In this document: positions 19,775 to 29,048 of the stretch, piece after piece
Layout: the number at the start of each line of letters is the position of its first letter
Numbering within the stretch: the stretch's first letter is position 1
Origin: Buttiauxella brennerae ATCC 51605
GTDB taxonomy: Bacteria > Pseudomonadota > Gammaproteobacteria > Enterobacterales > Enterobacteriaceae
Assembly (NCBI RefSeq): GCF_001654925.1
Contig: NZ_LXER01000018.1
Location: 35,287-99,286, forward strand
Direction of reading: 5' to 3'
Length of the DNA stretch: 64,000 nucleotides
Notes under the pieces: generated by a model
Seen by the model: the letters and a program-made list of their open reading frames with translations, nothing else
Database searches by the model: none
What the model was told of the DNA's origin: nothing
Translations under genes and position numbers: made by a program

Positions 19775-19860
19775 AAAGAATCCCGGCAGGAACGCCGGGA
19801 TCAAACTTGCGTAAGCAAGAAGCACTTGAAAATTCGTTACATCAGGAAGTCTGACGTGCA
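19775..19860 (-). ncRNA. dsrA: Small regulatory RNA DsrA
   Basis: The reverse strand from about 19860 reads CGTCAGACTTCCTGATGTAA, then CGAATTTTCAAGTGCTTCTT, then GCTTACGCAAGTTTGATCCC, and ends in the hairpin ATCCCGGC-GTTCCT-GCCGGGAT with a TTCTTTT tail. This aligns throughout with E. coli DsrA (about 87 nt). It includes the first stem-loop that pairs with the rpoS leader, the middle region involved in hns pairing, and the terminator. The terminator stem differs in bases but keeps pairing. TTGTTT-16-TATGGT is a possible promoter just upstream. DsrA is Hfq-dependent, activates rpoS translation and lowers H-NS. Exact ends are inferred from E. coli. Confidence 0.9.
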
Positions 19861-20075
19861 TTCACCATACCTCAGATTTATTTCAAAACAATGAAATGAT
19901 TCATTCTATGAATATTAAATTATTCGCTATAGGCAGTCTTAAACGAAGCGCAATCCCCCGGTACTGGCGGTTTTCGACTTCAATGCGAGTACTCATTAAT
20001 GATTAGCTGATGAATTTAATTGAGATTTTTCCTAACCAACCTGGCCCTTAATATTTTTATTTCAGGAGAAGCATC

Positions 20076-20888
20076 ATGCCGAGTCTGCACGATCCGTTAT
20101 TAATTATTTCTGATCTTGATGGCACGCTGCTGGAGCATCACTCCTACCGTTGGGAGGCCGCAAGCCCCTGGATCAACATATTGCGTCAACATGAGATCCC
20201 GCTGGTGTTGTGTAGCGCGAAAAGTGCGGCTGAAATCATTGACTGGCAAAATGAGTTCTCATTAACCGGGCAGCCGTTCATTGCAGAAAACGGTGCGGTC
20301 ATTCAGCTTGATGCGCGCTGGAGCGACAGCGAGGACTACCCCCGCCTGCTGACCGGGATTCATCACGAAGAACTTTTCTCGATTCTGGACAAGCTGCGTG
20401 AAAAATTTGGCTTTAAGTTCACCTGTTTTGCGGATGTCGACGAAAGCACCCTTTGCGAGCTGACCGGGCTAACGCGCAAACAAGCGAGTCTCGCGAAGCT
20501 TAATGAAGCCTCGGAAACCTTAATCTGGCGTGACAGCGATGAAATGATGACGGCATTTTGCGACCAGCTGATGATGCTCGGTCTGGTGCTATTACAAGGT
20601 GGGCGATTCTGGCATGTGCTGGATATGCAGGCGGGTAAAGATAAAGCACTCCACTGGCTGCAAGAGCAATTCAGGCAACGCGATGGGAAACAACGCATCA
20701 CGATTGGGCTTGGCGACAGCCCAAGTGACGCGTTATTGCTTGATAGCGTCGATTACGCCGTCATTGTGAAAGGCTACAGTCGCCAGACGATGACGCTACA
20801 AAACGACAGTCCTCAGCGCGTTTACCGCAGTCAGAGCTATGGCCCGGAAGGCTGGAAAGAGGGACTTGATCACTTCATCCCCCGTTGA
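20076..20888 (+). CDS. mpgP: Mannosyl-3-phosphoglycerate phosphatase-like HAD hydrolase MpgP (YedP)
   Basis: A 270-residue protein (271 in E. coli) of the HAD family, Cof-type (IIB). The catalytic motif I is DLDGTLLEHHSY near residue 13, motif II lies around LVLCSAKSAAEI, and motif IV is GLGDSPSDALLLDSVDYAV. It should dephosphorylate mannosyl-3-phosphoglycerate or a related sugar phosphate with Mg2+; the physiological substrate in enterobacteria is uncertain. AGGAGAAGC precedes the ATG. It is convergent with dgcQ. Confidence 0.92.
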   Translation: MPSLHDPLLIISDLDGTLLEHHSYRWEAASPWINILRQHEIPLVLCSAKSAAEIIDWQNEFSLTGQPFIAENGAVIQLDARWSDSEDYPRLLTGIHHEELFSILDKLREKFGFKFTCFADVDESTLCELTGLTRKQASLAKLNEASETLIWRDSDEMMTAFCDQLMMLGLVLLQGGRFWHVLDMQAGKDKALHWLQEQFRQRDGKQRITIGLGDSPSDALLLDSVDYAVIVKGYSRQTMTLQNDSPQRVYRSQSYGPEGWKEGLDHFIPR

Positions 20889-20897
20889 GTCAGCCTT

Positions 20898-22580
20898 TTA
20901 ATCGTGATGGCAAACCTGATTACGCCCGTTTTGCTTCGCTTTGTACAAGCGGTGATCGGCGTAGGTTTGCAGCCGCTCGAAATCGTAATCGCTAAATTCA
21001 TCAGCGCTGCTGACGCCAAAGGATGCGCTGATCCTCACGGTATTGCCCTGTTTTAACAGCAACTCTTTACTGTTAATGCGCACTCTGATGCGCTCAGCCA
21101 CTTTTGTCGCCTCTTCAAGTGTGGTGTCGGGCAACACGATGCAGAACTCCTCTCCGCCGACACGCCCGGCGACATCCCCGGTACGAAACGCATCACTCAG
21201 CATGGTTGCCGCATGGGTCAGGACTTTATCGCCACTGCTGTGACCAAACCTGTCATTGATGCTTTTAAAGAGGTCGAGATCCATCTGAATGACCGAAAAA
21301 GGCAGCCCTTGTTGCTCACATTCACGCGACAGTTTGCAGGCGATTTCGAAGAAAGCACCACGGTTGTACAACCGGGTTAACGTGTCGTAATTCGCCCGCC
21401 AGGAGAGCGTCTGCTGCAGGCTAAACATGTTATTAACCAGGCGGCGAATCACTATCCAGGATGCAAAAATCATCAGCGTAAACAATACCCACAGCACGGT
21501 CAGTACAATACTGATGCGACCAAACTCGCCCTGCACGCCCTCTTCAAGGGTGTGAACTTTTACCAGCAGGCCATCAAAGTTGTTGAGTTTTGCCCAAGTG
21601 ATAAAACGGCTGTCCATACGCAATTCACCCTGCGCACCTTGCTTTGCAGACGTGACCACATTGGCGATGCGCGCCAGTTGTGGGTCAGTGAATAACGAAT
21701 GCGTCGGCATGTGCTCCAGCGAACTGGCGATAGGGTTGAGCTCGTTATCGTAGAGCAACACCGTGCCTTCATGGTCATCATACTTCGCTTGCTGCAAAAA
21801 GTTATGCAGTGAGTTGATGGGGTATTCGAGCGCCAGCACACCATACCAACGGCCATTAAAATCCAGTGGTACCGACGCTGTGACAATTTGCCCGGTTGTC
21901 GCGCCTGCATTGAAGGTATGCGCCCACTTCAAGGCACGCTTAGGGTTATTTTCTGGCGACTGCGAATAAAAATAGGGCCGCGCAATCAGCCGATAATAAA
22001 GCGAGACAATATTCGGGTCATTCGCAGGCGGCGTATTCGTCAAAAAGAACCCGCTGCGTGAGGCATAGAACATGCGCTGCTGTAACGTTCCGGAGCGGTC
22101 CGAAAGGCGCATAATGTAGCTTAATTCCAGCGCCGAGCTTAATTCTGAGTGAAGCGTCTGGTCATCACGATCGAGCAACGGACTGTTGCGGACAAATTCG
22201 TCAGAAACGCCGCTCATCGGCAAGCTGCGGTTCAAATCGAGGCGCAATTGCCAGAAAGGTTGGGTGCGAAACGTATCAAAATCGGCCAGCGATTTACGCG
22301 TTCGGTCGGTCGAAATGGGAGATTCCAGCGCATAGAGCATAGCGTTGCGGTAAAACAGCAAATTATCAATGCTGTGCTGGAGCTGGCGATCAAGCAAGGT
22401 GGCGACGTTATCAAGGCTATTGCGCTGGTTTGCAACATAGGCCCCTTCCAGTACCACAGCTTCTCGCCATGTCAGTACCGTGGAGAACAAAAACACCACG
22501 ATAAAACAAAGATTAACGATCTTCTGCGGACTTTTGAAGCGGCTAATGACGCACTGAAATGCATTGCCAAACACTGACAC
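20898..22580 (-). CDS. dgcQ: Diguanylate cyclase DgcQ (YedQ)
   Basis: A 560-residue protein (564 in E. coli). One transmembrane helix lies at about 21-41 and another at about 360-380 (ISIVLTVLWVLFTLMIFASWI), enclosing a large periplasmic sensor region. A C-terminal GGDEF domain follows, with the active-site motif GGEEF in RVGGEEFCIVLPD near residue 470. There is no EAL domain. It makes c-di-GMP; E. coli YedQ is linked to cellulose synthesis control. The C-terminus (KAKQNGRNQVCHHD) is typical for the family. Confidence 0.94.
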   Translation of the reverse strand: MSVFGNAFQCVISRFKSPQKIVNLCFIVVFLFSTVLTWREAVVLEGAYVANQRNSLDNVATLLDRQLQHSIDNLLFYRNAMLYALESPISTDRTRKSLADFDTFRTQPFWQLRLDLNRSLPMSGVSDEFVRNSPLLDRDDQTLHSELSSALELSYIMRLSDRSGTLQQRMFYASRSGFFLTNTPPANDPNIVSLYYRLIARPYFYSQSPENNPKRALKWAHTFNAGATTGQIVTASVPLDFNGRWYGVLALEYPINSLHNFLQQAKYDDHEGTVLLYDNELNPIASSLEHMPTHSLFTDPQLARIANVVTSAKQGAQGELRMDSRFITWAKLNNFDGLLVKVHTLEEGVQGEFGRISIVLTVLWVLFTLMIFASWIVIRRLVNNMFSLQQTLSWRANYDTLTRLYNRGAFFEIACKLSRECEQQGLPFSVIQMDLDLFKSINDRFGHSSGDKVLTHAATMLSDAFRTGDVAGRVGGEEFCIVLPDTTLEEATKVAERIRVRINSKELLLKQGNTVRISASFGVSSADEFSDYDFERLQTYADHRLYKAKQNGRNQVCHHD

Positions 22581-22754
22581 TCTCCCTGAAACTGCAATCT
22601 TCTAAAGGTCTATCAATTCTGCCGTTGCCATGACGCTCATCAGCCATGGACGGTTCTTATACGTAGAGAATACATGACCACTAAGGATTATTACTAAGGG
22701 TAAATATATTCATGGCAATTATATTACTCTCAAAATGAAAGGGATTCAGGAAAT

Positions 22755-22784
22755 AAAAAGGCCCGGTCATTTGACCAGGCCTTT
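22755..22784 (-). terminator. Terminator of yodC
   Basis: Right after the yodC stop, the reverse strand shows AAAGGCC-T-GGTCA-AA-TGACC-G-GGCCTTTTT: a stem with one mismatch followed by a T-run. Confidence 0.8.
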
Positions 22785-22789
22785 CAGAC

Positions 22790-22969
22790 TTATCCTTGCG
22801 AGAGTCCCCCTGCTGCCAGAGGGGCGAGATCATCCTCTCGGAAGGCCTCGCGCTTTACACCATAACCATCATACCAACGACACTCCACCATACCGCTGGA
22901 AAACCCGGTAACAATCATCCTTGGGCCACCATTCTTAGGTTGGACTTCATCGCTGACCACAAAGACCAT
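22790..22969 (-). CDS. yodC: Small conserved protein YodC (DUF2158)
   Basis: A 59-residue protein (60 in E. coli) starting MVFVVSDEVQPKNGGPRMIV and containing GMVECRWYDGYGVKREAF, the hallmark of DUF2158. The ATG at 22969 has a strong GGAGG site on the reverse strand; the longer frame to 23080 overlaps the end of yedI and is rejected. Its function is unknown. Confidence 0.92.
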   Translation of the reverse strand: MVFVVSDEVQPKNGGPRMIVTGFSSGMVECRWYDGYGVKREAFREDDLAPLAAGGLSQG

Positions 22970-23060
22970 AACTGCCTCCTGTTCAGGGGTGAAAACTTCT
23001 ACAGTTATAGACAATGACCTGGTGTTTTGCCTGGCAAACCAGGCAAATTTACGCAAAAAA

Positions 23061-23984
23061 TTAGTGAACTGTGCGCCCACGCAGACGACTTATGCCATTA
23101 ACCACCAGCAAAACAATCGCCCCGATAATAAAACCGATAATCAGATTTGCCACGGTTGGCCCAAGTAAATGAACGGCTCCTCCCACCTTCAGCGCCCAGT
23201 TTTCGATAGCATGATGCAGCACAGGAATGCCGTGCACCAGAATACCGCCACCTACCAAAAACATCGCCAGCGTCCCGACGACCGATAAGAACTTCATCAG
23301 CCACGGTGCCAACACTAATAAGCCTTTACCGATGCCACGCGCGATAACCGAGGTCTTTTCTACCAGCCAAAAACCGAGATCGTCGAGCTTCACGATAATC
23401 CCGACCAGACCATAAACCCCGACGGTGACCACCAATGCTATCCCCGACAGCACCAAAACCTGGTTGAGCAACGGCGCATCAGCCACAATACCTAAGGTAA
23501 TCGCCACAATTTCAGCAGAAAGAATGAAATCGGTACGAATCGCGCCTTTCACTTTGTCTTTTTCATAAACCATCGGGTCCTGCGCGGCAATATCATCTAA
23601 CCGCTGCTGGCGCTCTTGCGCTGTCTCTTTGTGCTTACGCGCCTGAAGCGTGTGAACCACTTTTTCAACGCCTTCATAGCACAGGAATGCACCGCCAATC
23701 ATTAACAACGGCGTGATAGCCCAGGGAGCAAAAGCGCTTATAATAAGCGCCAGAGGAACGAGGATCAGCTTATTGATCGCCGACCCTTTCGCAACTTGCC
23801 ACACCACCGGCAATTCACGATTTGCCCGAACCCCTGATACTTGTTGTGCGTTAAGTGATAAGTCATCACCCAAAACCCCGGCGGTTTTCTTTGCCGCAAG
23901 TTTTCCCATCATCGAAATATCGTCCAGTAAGGTGGCGATATCATCCAGCAACGTGAGCAAGCTACTTCCAGCCAAAATGAGCAT
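23061..23984 (-). CDS. yedI: Inner membrane protein YedI (DUF808)
   Basis: A 307-residue polytopic membrane protein (305 in E. coli). It starts [20 protein letters not shown] and carries the conserved DUF808 blocks [40 protein letters not shown] and [13 protein letters not shown]. About seven hydrophobic segments are visible. Its function is unknown. It lies upstream of yodC with a gap of about 90 bases in the same direction. Confidence 0.93.
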   Translation of the reverse strand: MLILAGSSLLTLLDDIATLLDDISMMGKLAAKKTAGVLGDDLSLNAQQVSGVRANRELPVVWQVAKGSAINKLILVPLALIISAFAPWAITPLLMIGGAFLCYEGVEKVVHTLQARKHKETAQERQQRLDDIAAQDPMVYEKDKVKGAIRTDFILSAEIVAITLGIVADAPLLNQVLVLSGIALVVTVGVYGLVGIIVKLDDLGFWLVEKTSVIARGIGKGLLVLAPWLMKFLSVVGTLAMFLVGGGILVHGIPVLHHAIENWALKVGGAVHLLGPTVANLIIGFIIGAIVLLVVNGISRLRGRTVH

Positions 23985-24143
23985 CCTTTTTTGTTTGTCT
24001 GCTTAACAGTATGGAACAAAAGTCCGCTGGCGAAAATCAAACTCATATGTCAACGGAAATTAACATTCCGCCAACAAGTAAAATGCTCGCCAGAAAGATA
24101 GTTTTGACGTTAACTATTAGCTCTATTAGCGTTAGTTACCCTG

Positions 24144-24160
24144 AATAATTCGAGTTGCAG
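24144..24160. repeat. Solitary repeat end upstream of yedA
   Basis: AATAATTCGAGTTGCAG is shared exactly with 19752-19768 and, with two changes and inverted, with the right end of the palindrome at 45254-45380. It ends about 20 bases before the yedA start, close to the ribosome site. Confidence 0.6.
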
Positions 24161-24180
24161 GAAGGGTAAAGAGAGGAAAC

Positions 24181-25098
24181 ATGCGCGTTCGTTCTGGTCA
24201 GTTATTGCCACTGGTTGCTGCACTATTTGCGTTATATATCATCTGGGGTTCCACCTATTTTGCCATCGCTATTGGCGTGAAAAGCTGGCCGCCATTTATG
24301 ATGGCCGGAGTCCGGTTTATGGTCGCGGGTGTGCTGTTAATGGCCGTTTTATTACTGCGTGGCCATAAGCTGCCCGCTATGCGCCCAATGCTAAACGCCG
24401 CGCTGATTGGTGTGTTATTGCTGGCCGTCGGCAATGGTTTTGTGACCGTGGCTGAACACCAGCATGTCCCATCCGGCATTGCTGCGGTAATGGTTGCAAC
24501 GGTGCCACTTTTTACCTTGTGCTTTAGCCGCCTGTTCGGGATTCAAACCCGCAAACTGGAATGGCTCGGTATCGCGATTGGACTTGCGGGGATCGTGTTG
24601 CTCAACAGTGGTGGAAACCTGAGCGGCAACCCGTGGGGCGCAATGTTAATTCTGATTGGTTCATTAAGCTGGGCGTTTGGCTCGGTCTACGGTTCGCGCA
24701 TTGAATTGCCAACCGGCTTGATGGCAGGCGCGGTTGAAATGCTCGCCGCAGGGATTGTACTGCTGGCCGCATCCGCCCTGACCGGTGAACGCCTCACCGC
24801 GATGCCAACACCCGCAGGCTTTATGGCGGTGGCTTATCTTTCTTTATTCGGCTCGATTATTGCGATCAGTGCGTATATGTACCTGATTCGTAATGTCGCA
24901 CCCGCTGTTGCCACCAGCTACGCCTACGTCAACCCGGTGGTTGCGGTGTTACTGGGAACCGGTTTTGCCGGGGAGAGTTTATCTCCGGTGGAATGGCTGG
25001 CGCTGGGTGTGATTATTTTTGCGGTTGTGCTGGTCACACTGGGGAAATATCTGCTGCCCCCAAAGCCGGTGGTGACCGCGTGTGAAATAGAAAAGTGA
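24181..25098 (+). CDS. yedA: EamA-family transporter YedA
   Basis: A 305-residue protein (306 in E. coli) with ten hydrophobic segments in two EamA repeats. It starts near LLPLVAALFALYIIWGSTYF and has the repeat motifs AEHQHVPSGIAAVMVATVPL and NPVVAVLLGTGFAGESLS. It belongs to the drug/metabolite transporter superfamily; the substrate is unknown, and efflux of metabolites is likely. GAGAGGAAAC precedes the ATG. Its terminator lies inside the 3' end of the convergent vsr gene. Confidence 0.92.
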   Translation: MRVRSGQLLPLVAALFALYIIWGSTYFAIAIGVKSWPPFMMAGVRFMVAGVLLMAVLLLRGHKLPAMRPMLNAALIGVLLLAVGNGFVTVAEHQHVPSGIAAVMVATVPLFTLCFSRLFGIQTRKLEWLGIAIGLAGIVLLNSGGNLSGNPWGAMLILIGSLSWAFGSVYGSRIELPTGLMAGAVEMLAAGIVLLAASALTGERLTAMPTPAGFMAVAYLSLFGSIIAISAYMYLIRNVAPAVATSYAYVNPVVAVLLGTGFAGESLSPVEWLALGVIIFAVVLVTLGKYLLPPKPVVTACEIEK

Positions 25099-25102
25099 TC
25101 TT

Positions 25103-25600
25103 TTATTCGGGTGGCGCTCGCCACCCGTTTTCACTTAATGCCTGTATTCCCTGAGTATCAATTTGCGCGTAATGCCCGCCACTACAAACCCACTCTTCGA
25201 GCCGTTCGCTCAATGCGTTATCACTGAGTTTTTCACGCCCGCGCAAAGCACACTCCCAAACTAAAAGTACCCGCCAGCCTTCGCTTAATAAAAGGCTAAT
25301 ATCGCGCTTATCGCGCTCGACATTTTTGCCAATTTTCTCGAGCCAGAATTCAGTACGTGTGGCAGGAACCTTGAACAGGTAACAGTCGTGATGATGCCAG
25401 AAACAGCCATGTGCAAAAATAATGCAGCGATGCTCGTCAATCACAAAATCCGGGCGCCCGGCAAGCGACGGATCCTGTACGCGAAAGGAAAAGCCGCTCT
25501 CGCTCAATAATTCGGCCAGACGTTTCTCAATGGCAGTATCACGCGTGGCTATTGCGCGCATATTCTTACTGCGAACCGCCTTACTGTGCACATCGACCAT
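25103..25600 (-). CDS. vsr: Very short patch repair endonuclease Vsr
   Basis: A 165-residue protein (156 in E. coli). Vsr nicks 5' of the T in T:G mismatches that arise from deamination of Dcm-methylated cytosine. The start MVDVHSKAVRSKNMRAI matches the family. The catalytic region follows: GRPDFVI with the metal-binding Asp, then IIFAHGCFWHHHDC with the conserved His residues. The ATG has an excellent GGAGG site. In E. coli the dcm 3' end overlaps vsr; here vsr is 1.2 kb from dcm and must use its own promoter in the AT-rich insert between them. Confidence 0.95.
   Translation of the reverse strand: MVDVHSKAVRSKNMRAIATRDTAIEKRLAELLSESGFSFRVQDPSLAGRPDFVIDEHRCIIFAHGCFWHHHDCYLFKVPATRTEFWLEKIGKNVERDKRDISLLLSEGWRVLLVWECALRGREKLSDNALSERLEEWVCSGGHYAQIDTQGIQALSENGWRAPPE
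25108..25131 (+). terminator. Terminator of yedA inside the 3' end of vsr
   Basis: CGGGTGGCG-CT-CGCCACCCG followed by TTTT, 10 bases after the yedA stop. The stem doubles as the last vsr codons (GWRAPPE on the other strand). Confidence 0.75.
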
Positions 25601-26240
25601 ATGCCCTCCTGCTGCTAATAATTCAGAGTAGCGGCATGCATGCCCTGATTCAAGTCTGTGAGCCTATTAAGCAGTGATGGTTTTTCCTTTTATTTGTTCA
25701 TTACCTGTACATTCATATAAATATTCAGCAACGACCAGGTAACACAATTCACCAATAAATACCAAACTCACTATTGTATATTTATACTGAGCACCACCAT
25801 ATGGATTATGTGTATTTTTGGACATTGACAATAATACAAACAACTCCTAATCTCATGTATACAATAAGAATATTATATTAGTTGTTTGTTTTTCAGACGC
25901 CCGTGAAATAATTTCAACTTTCCTATGCGTGGCTAAAATGGCAATCTATATTCAGCAAGGTTTATTATGAAGAAGATAAATTTAAGTTGTTAACATCAAT
26001 GTTGTTGTTTTGTCAGCATGTAAAAACACCTTTTTTGATTATACGAACTTATTAACTTCTTAATCATCTTTGTTTTATCACCTCTCGTTTCAAAGCGGCT
26101 CTGACATTCATTTTGTTCGGACTCCTTTTGAAGGCTTCTCAGATGCCACTGTTATTATTTAATATTTCCCAACAATCACTCTGAAAAGCCGAAATCATTA
26201 ACTTTTTTATGCCCACGACGGGCTTGTTTAAGACAATAAT
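25601..26240. other. AT-rich gap between vsr and the inserted gene
   Basis: These 640 bases are markedly AT-rich and have no intact gene. They hold the probable vsr promoter, a frame-shifted small lipoprotein (25967-26063) and the upstream region of the 172-residue secreted protein. The nearby TATACAATAAGAAT-type stretches could be promoters, but none is certain. Confidence 0.6.
25967..26063 (+). pseudogene. Frame-shifted small lipoprotein remnant
   Basis: The ATG at 25967, with AAGG before it, reads MKKINLSC then stops. Moving one base forward, the next frame continues VVNINVVVLSACKNTFFDYT and NLLTS to a stop at 26063. Joined, this would be a small lipoprotein of about 32 residues with a VLSAC lipobox, like entericidin- or lysis-type peptides. 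One indel would restore it. It could also be chance in AT-rich DNA. Confidence 0.35.
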
Positions 26241-26759
26241 ATGAAGCTATACAAAGCATTATTCGTCCCGGCATTACTGTTATGCAGTGCATTCAATTCT
26301 TACGCTGCGGGTGCTGAAGGTAATATCGCCCATGATTATGTCACGCACTGGAATGACGTGTTGAATGGGCAGACTGTATCCCTTTTGCAAACCGGCCCGC
26401 TCGATTCCGACATTGTGACGAACTGCAAAACGCTGGCACCCAAACAGTTTCGTAGTGAAATCATTCACCAGTGGGAACATAAAACTGGCGCAAAAATGAC
26501 ACAGACGGCTTTCCTGTCGGAAGATTTGCAGAGGTTTGACCGCCTGGCTGCTATCTCCTGTATGGAAGGGGCTGACTATCAGCGTAAAGGTAATGGCGAC
26601 GAACTCATTCAGGCACTGAGCGCACACTTACTGGATATGGACACCAAAGACGGTAATGACGCTTACGAACAAATAAAAACGATGGAATTCCAGACGGGTA
26701 TTATCACCGCACGCTATGGAATCAGCATTGAGAAAAACAAATTAAAAAGCAGTCATTGA
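26241..26759 (+). CDS. Unrecognised secreted protein inserted between vsr and dcm
   Basis: A 172-residue protein with a clear signal peptide (MKLYKALFVPALLLCSAFNSYA, cleavage near residue 22). The mature part of about 150 residues is mainly helical and hydrophilic, with two cysteines (VTNCKTLAP and AAISCMEG) that could form one disulfide in the periplasm. No family is recognised. A short upstream stretch (AAGACAATAAT) gives only a weak ribosome site. The gene is flanked by AT-rich DNA upstream and a REP-like element downstream and sits where E. coli dcm and vsr overlap, so it was probably acquired or its neighbours were rearranged. Confidence 0.7.
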   Translation: MKLYKALFVPALLLCSAFNSYAAGAEGNIAHDYVTHWNDVLNGQTVSLLQTGPLDSDIVTNCKTLAPKQFRSEIIHQWEHKTGAKMTQTAFLSEDLQRFDRLAAISCMEGADYQRKGNGDELIQALSAHLLDMDTKDGNDAYEQIKTMEFQTGIITARYGISIEKNKLKSSH

Positions 26760-26782
26760 GAATAGTAACCAGCCTCTGTCAT

Positions 26783-26810
26783 GGGTCGGGTAAGCGAGAT
26801 GCTACCCGAC
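26783..26810. repeat. REP-like hairpin downstream of the inserted gene
   Basis: GGGTCGGGTAAGCGAGATGC followed by TACCCGAC; GTCGGGTA pairs with TACCCGAC. It lies between the convergent 172-residue gene and dcm and could act as a terminator or mRNA barrier. Confidence 0.7.
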
Positions 26811-26835
26811 AACATGGAATTAATCGGAGGGATTG

Positions 26836-28248
26836 TTAGCGCTTTTTAACGGCAAGTTTTATTACAGGCTCCAGTAATTTAGCCACTGCCGCAAACGCAG
26901 GCACCACTACCGAATTGCCAAACTGCCGATATGCCTGAGTATCCGAAACCGGGATACGGAACGAATTTCCCTGCACCGCTTCAAAGCCCATCAGTCGCGC
27001 ACATTCGCGCGGTGTTAAACGGCGTGGACGACGAGCCATATTTTCGGGATCATTAAATTCCTTTTCGCCGACACTCATATCCCAGCCACGGTCGATAAGG
27101 ATCTCGGCGCCATCTTTGTAATAACGCGCAGATAGCGTACGAGCCACACTCGACAGATTAGTTGGGTCGACCAGGCCATAGCCAAAACCATTGCCCTTCG
27201 CCTGGTGCTTTTTCGCGTAATAGTAGAGGTACTTCCAAAGCGTTGGCGTCAGGATATATTTGCTATCAACCGTCGGTTCCAGTAGCTCGCCAAAGGTTGG
27301 GCGGCGTTGCGGATACAGCTCGCTCAGTTTGCGCAGCGTGAAATCGTTATGCAGATTCAGGTCACGGCGGAAACCAACCAAAACAATACGTTCGCGATGT
27401 TGTGGCAGGAAGTTTTTCCCGTCGATAATTTTTGGGTCACCCGCTGCCATAACGGCTGCATCAGCCACTTCATAACCAAGGTTATCGAGTGTCTCCATGA
27501 TGATGCGGAAGGTGTTACCTTTGTCATGGCTTTTTAGGTTCTTAACGTTTTCCAGCACAAAAATTGCCGGTCGTTTAGCGTCAATAATGCGAGCAACATC
27601 GAAAAATAGCGTGCCCTGCGTTTCGCAGGCAAAACCATGCGCCCGACCTAACGCATTCTTCTTCGAGACACCTGCCAGAGAAAACGGCTGACAAGGGAAA
27701 CCGGCAAGCAACACATCGTGATCCGGCATAGTTGCCTGAATATGCGCAGTGGCTTGTTCATCACTGACATCATCCCGATGGCTCAGGGTGACATCGCGGA
27801 TATCCTGATTGAACTGATGGCTTTCCGGGTTGCAATACCAGTTGGCTTTATAGGTACGCACCGCATGCTTATTCCATTCACTGGTAAAGACACATTGCCC
27901 GCCAATCGCTTCAAAACCACTGCGAATGCCGCCGATTCCGGCAAATAAATCGACAAACTTGAAAGCATATTTCCCATGATGAGCAGGCGGTGACGGCAGC
28001 ATGTTTTGCAGCATTTCGCTTTCGGCTGGCGTTAACGTACGCGGGGAGGATTTGCGGTTATACCAGCGGTTTAGCGATTCACGTGTCCAGTCGCCGCTAA
28101 CCTGGCGTAAATGAAGGGCCACTGTTTTCTGGTCATAGATTTCCAGAATATGGCTCACTAACGCGTAGTCTTCTTCGAGTTGTAATTGTTGCTGGCGGAG
28201 TGATTGTTGTGAGAGTTGTTCAGCAATTGCGTCAAAGTCGTTCATCAT
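26836..28248 (-). CDS. dcm: DNA cytosine-C5 methyltransferase Dcm
   Basis: A 470-residue protein (472 in E. coli) that methylates the inner C of CCWGG. C5-methyltransferase motifs appear in order: [20 protein letters not shown] (I), [13 protein letters not shown] (II), [12 protein letters not shown] (IV, catalytic Cys), [12 protein letters not shown] (VI), [13 protein letters not shown] (VIII), and [14 protein letters not shown] with [12 protein letters not shown] (IX-X). The N-terminal extension of about 85 residues diverges from E. coli, as does the C-terminal tail, which is shorter. Two ATG codons are adjacent (28248, 28245). There is no cognate restriction gene nearby, so this is the orphan housekeeping methylase. 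Confidence 0.96.
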   Translation of the reverse strand: MMNDFDAIAEQLSQQSLRQQQLQLEEDYALVSHILEIYDQKTVALHLRQVSGDWTRESLNRWYNRKSSPRTLTPAESEMLQNMLPSPPAHHGKYAFKFVDLFAGIGGIRSGFEAIGGQCVFTSEWNKHAVRTYKANWYCNPESHQFNQDIRDVTLSHRDDVSDEQATAHIQATMPDHDVLLAGFPCQPFSLAGVSKKNALGRAHGFACETQGTLFFDVARIIDAKRPAIFVLENVKNLKSHDKGNTFRIIMETLDNLGYEVADAAVMAAGDPKIIDGKNFLPQHRERIVLVGFRRDLNLHNDFTLRKLSELYPQRRPTFGELLEPTVDSKYILTPTLWKYLYYYAKKHQAKGNGFGYGLVDPTNLSSVARTLSARYYKDGAEILIDRGWDMSVGEKEFNDPENMARRPRRLTPRECARLMGFEAVQGNSFRIPVSDTQAYRQFGNSVVVPAFAAVAKLLEPVIKLAVKKR

Positions 28249-28355
28249 GAACCAGTGCAGGGAAAATAGAGTGCAACCTTATCACTGATTTGACCCAGAG
28301 AAAATCCAGAACAGCCCGCAAGCCATGCGGGCATCGCATTAATTTAAACTGGAGG

Positions 28356-29048
28356 TTATTTAGCGGTGAATTGCTGAACAACATCCTGCTCAATTCCGCA
28401 GTAATCCCCCTTCAGTTCAGCGCACAACTTCGCCATATAGTGCACTAAGAAGTCAGCATTATGGCGAGCCAGGGCACGCCCCGCCTCGGTTTGCATGGTG
28501 TCGGGAAGTTTCAGTAATTTTTTCTGGAAATGATCGAGAGCGTAGGTGGCGTCATCAAGCTCACGGCCACGAGCCAGCGGGTCTTCACTATCAAACAAAG
28601 GCCGCCCCAATGCACCGGAAGTGTAGAAAACTCGCGCCAGACCAATCGCGCCCAGTGATTCCAGTCGGTCTGCATCCTGCACGATTTTCGCTTCAAGCGT
28701 TTGAGGCTCAATCCCGGCGCTGAAACTATGGGCACGCACCGCATGAGCAACGGCATCGTAGAGCGGGTGAGGAAAATCAGGAAAGTGTGTGTCCAGAATG
28801 CGCAGTGTTTCTTGTGCAGCCTGCGTTGAAGCGAGATGGCGTTCCGGGTGATTTTTCGGCAAATTGACCACATCATGGAAATAACATGCGGTCAGCACCA
28901 CCAGGCGATCGGCTTCGGTGGTTTCCATGATCTGCTGGGATGTTTTCCACACACGGCGAAAATGAGCCACATCGTGGGCTTTATCGTCCTGCAACCAGTT
29001 GTGTTGCAAATACTCTTCAAAACGTTCTTGCCAGTGGGCTATCGGCAT
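28356..29048 (-). CDS. yedJ: HD-domain phosphohydrolase YedJ
   Basis: A 230-residue cytoplasmic protein (231 in E. coli). HD superfamily metal ligands are visible: AHDVAHFRRVWKTS near residue 25, CYFHDVVNLPKNHPER near residue 52, and VQDADRLESLGAIGLAR near residue 125. A metal-dependent phosphohydrolase activity is likely; the substrate is unknown. GAGGAGTAC precedes the ATG on the reverse strand. Confidence 0.92.
   Translation of the reverse strand: MPIAHWQERFEEYLQHNWLQDDKAHDVAHFRRVWKTSQQIMETTEADRLVVLTACYFHDVVNLPKNHPERHLASTQAAQETLRILDTHFPDFPHPLYDAVAHAVRAHSFSAGIEPQTLEAKIVQDADRLESLGAIGLARVFYTSGALGRPLFDSEDPLARGRELDDATYALDHFQKKLLKLPDTMQTEAGRALARHNADFLVHYMAKLCAELKGDYCGIEQDVVQQFTAK

Noticed and set aside
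19679..19861. 60-codon reverse frame overlapping dsrA and the end of yodD
   Set aside because: It is explained by the dsrA RNA and the antisense of yodD; no independent coding evidence.
22149..22577. 142-codon forward frame antisense to the 5' part of dgcQ
   Set aside because: Antisense to the conserved DgcQ N-terminus; no ribosome site.
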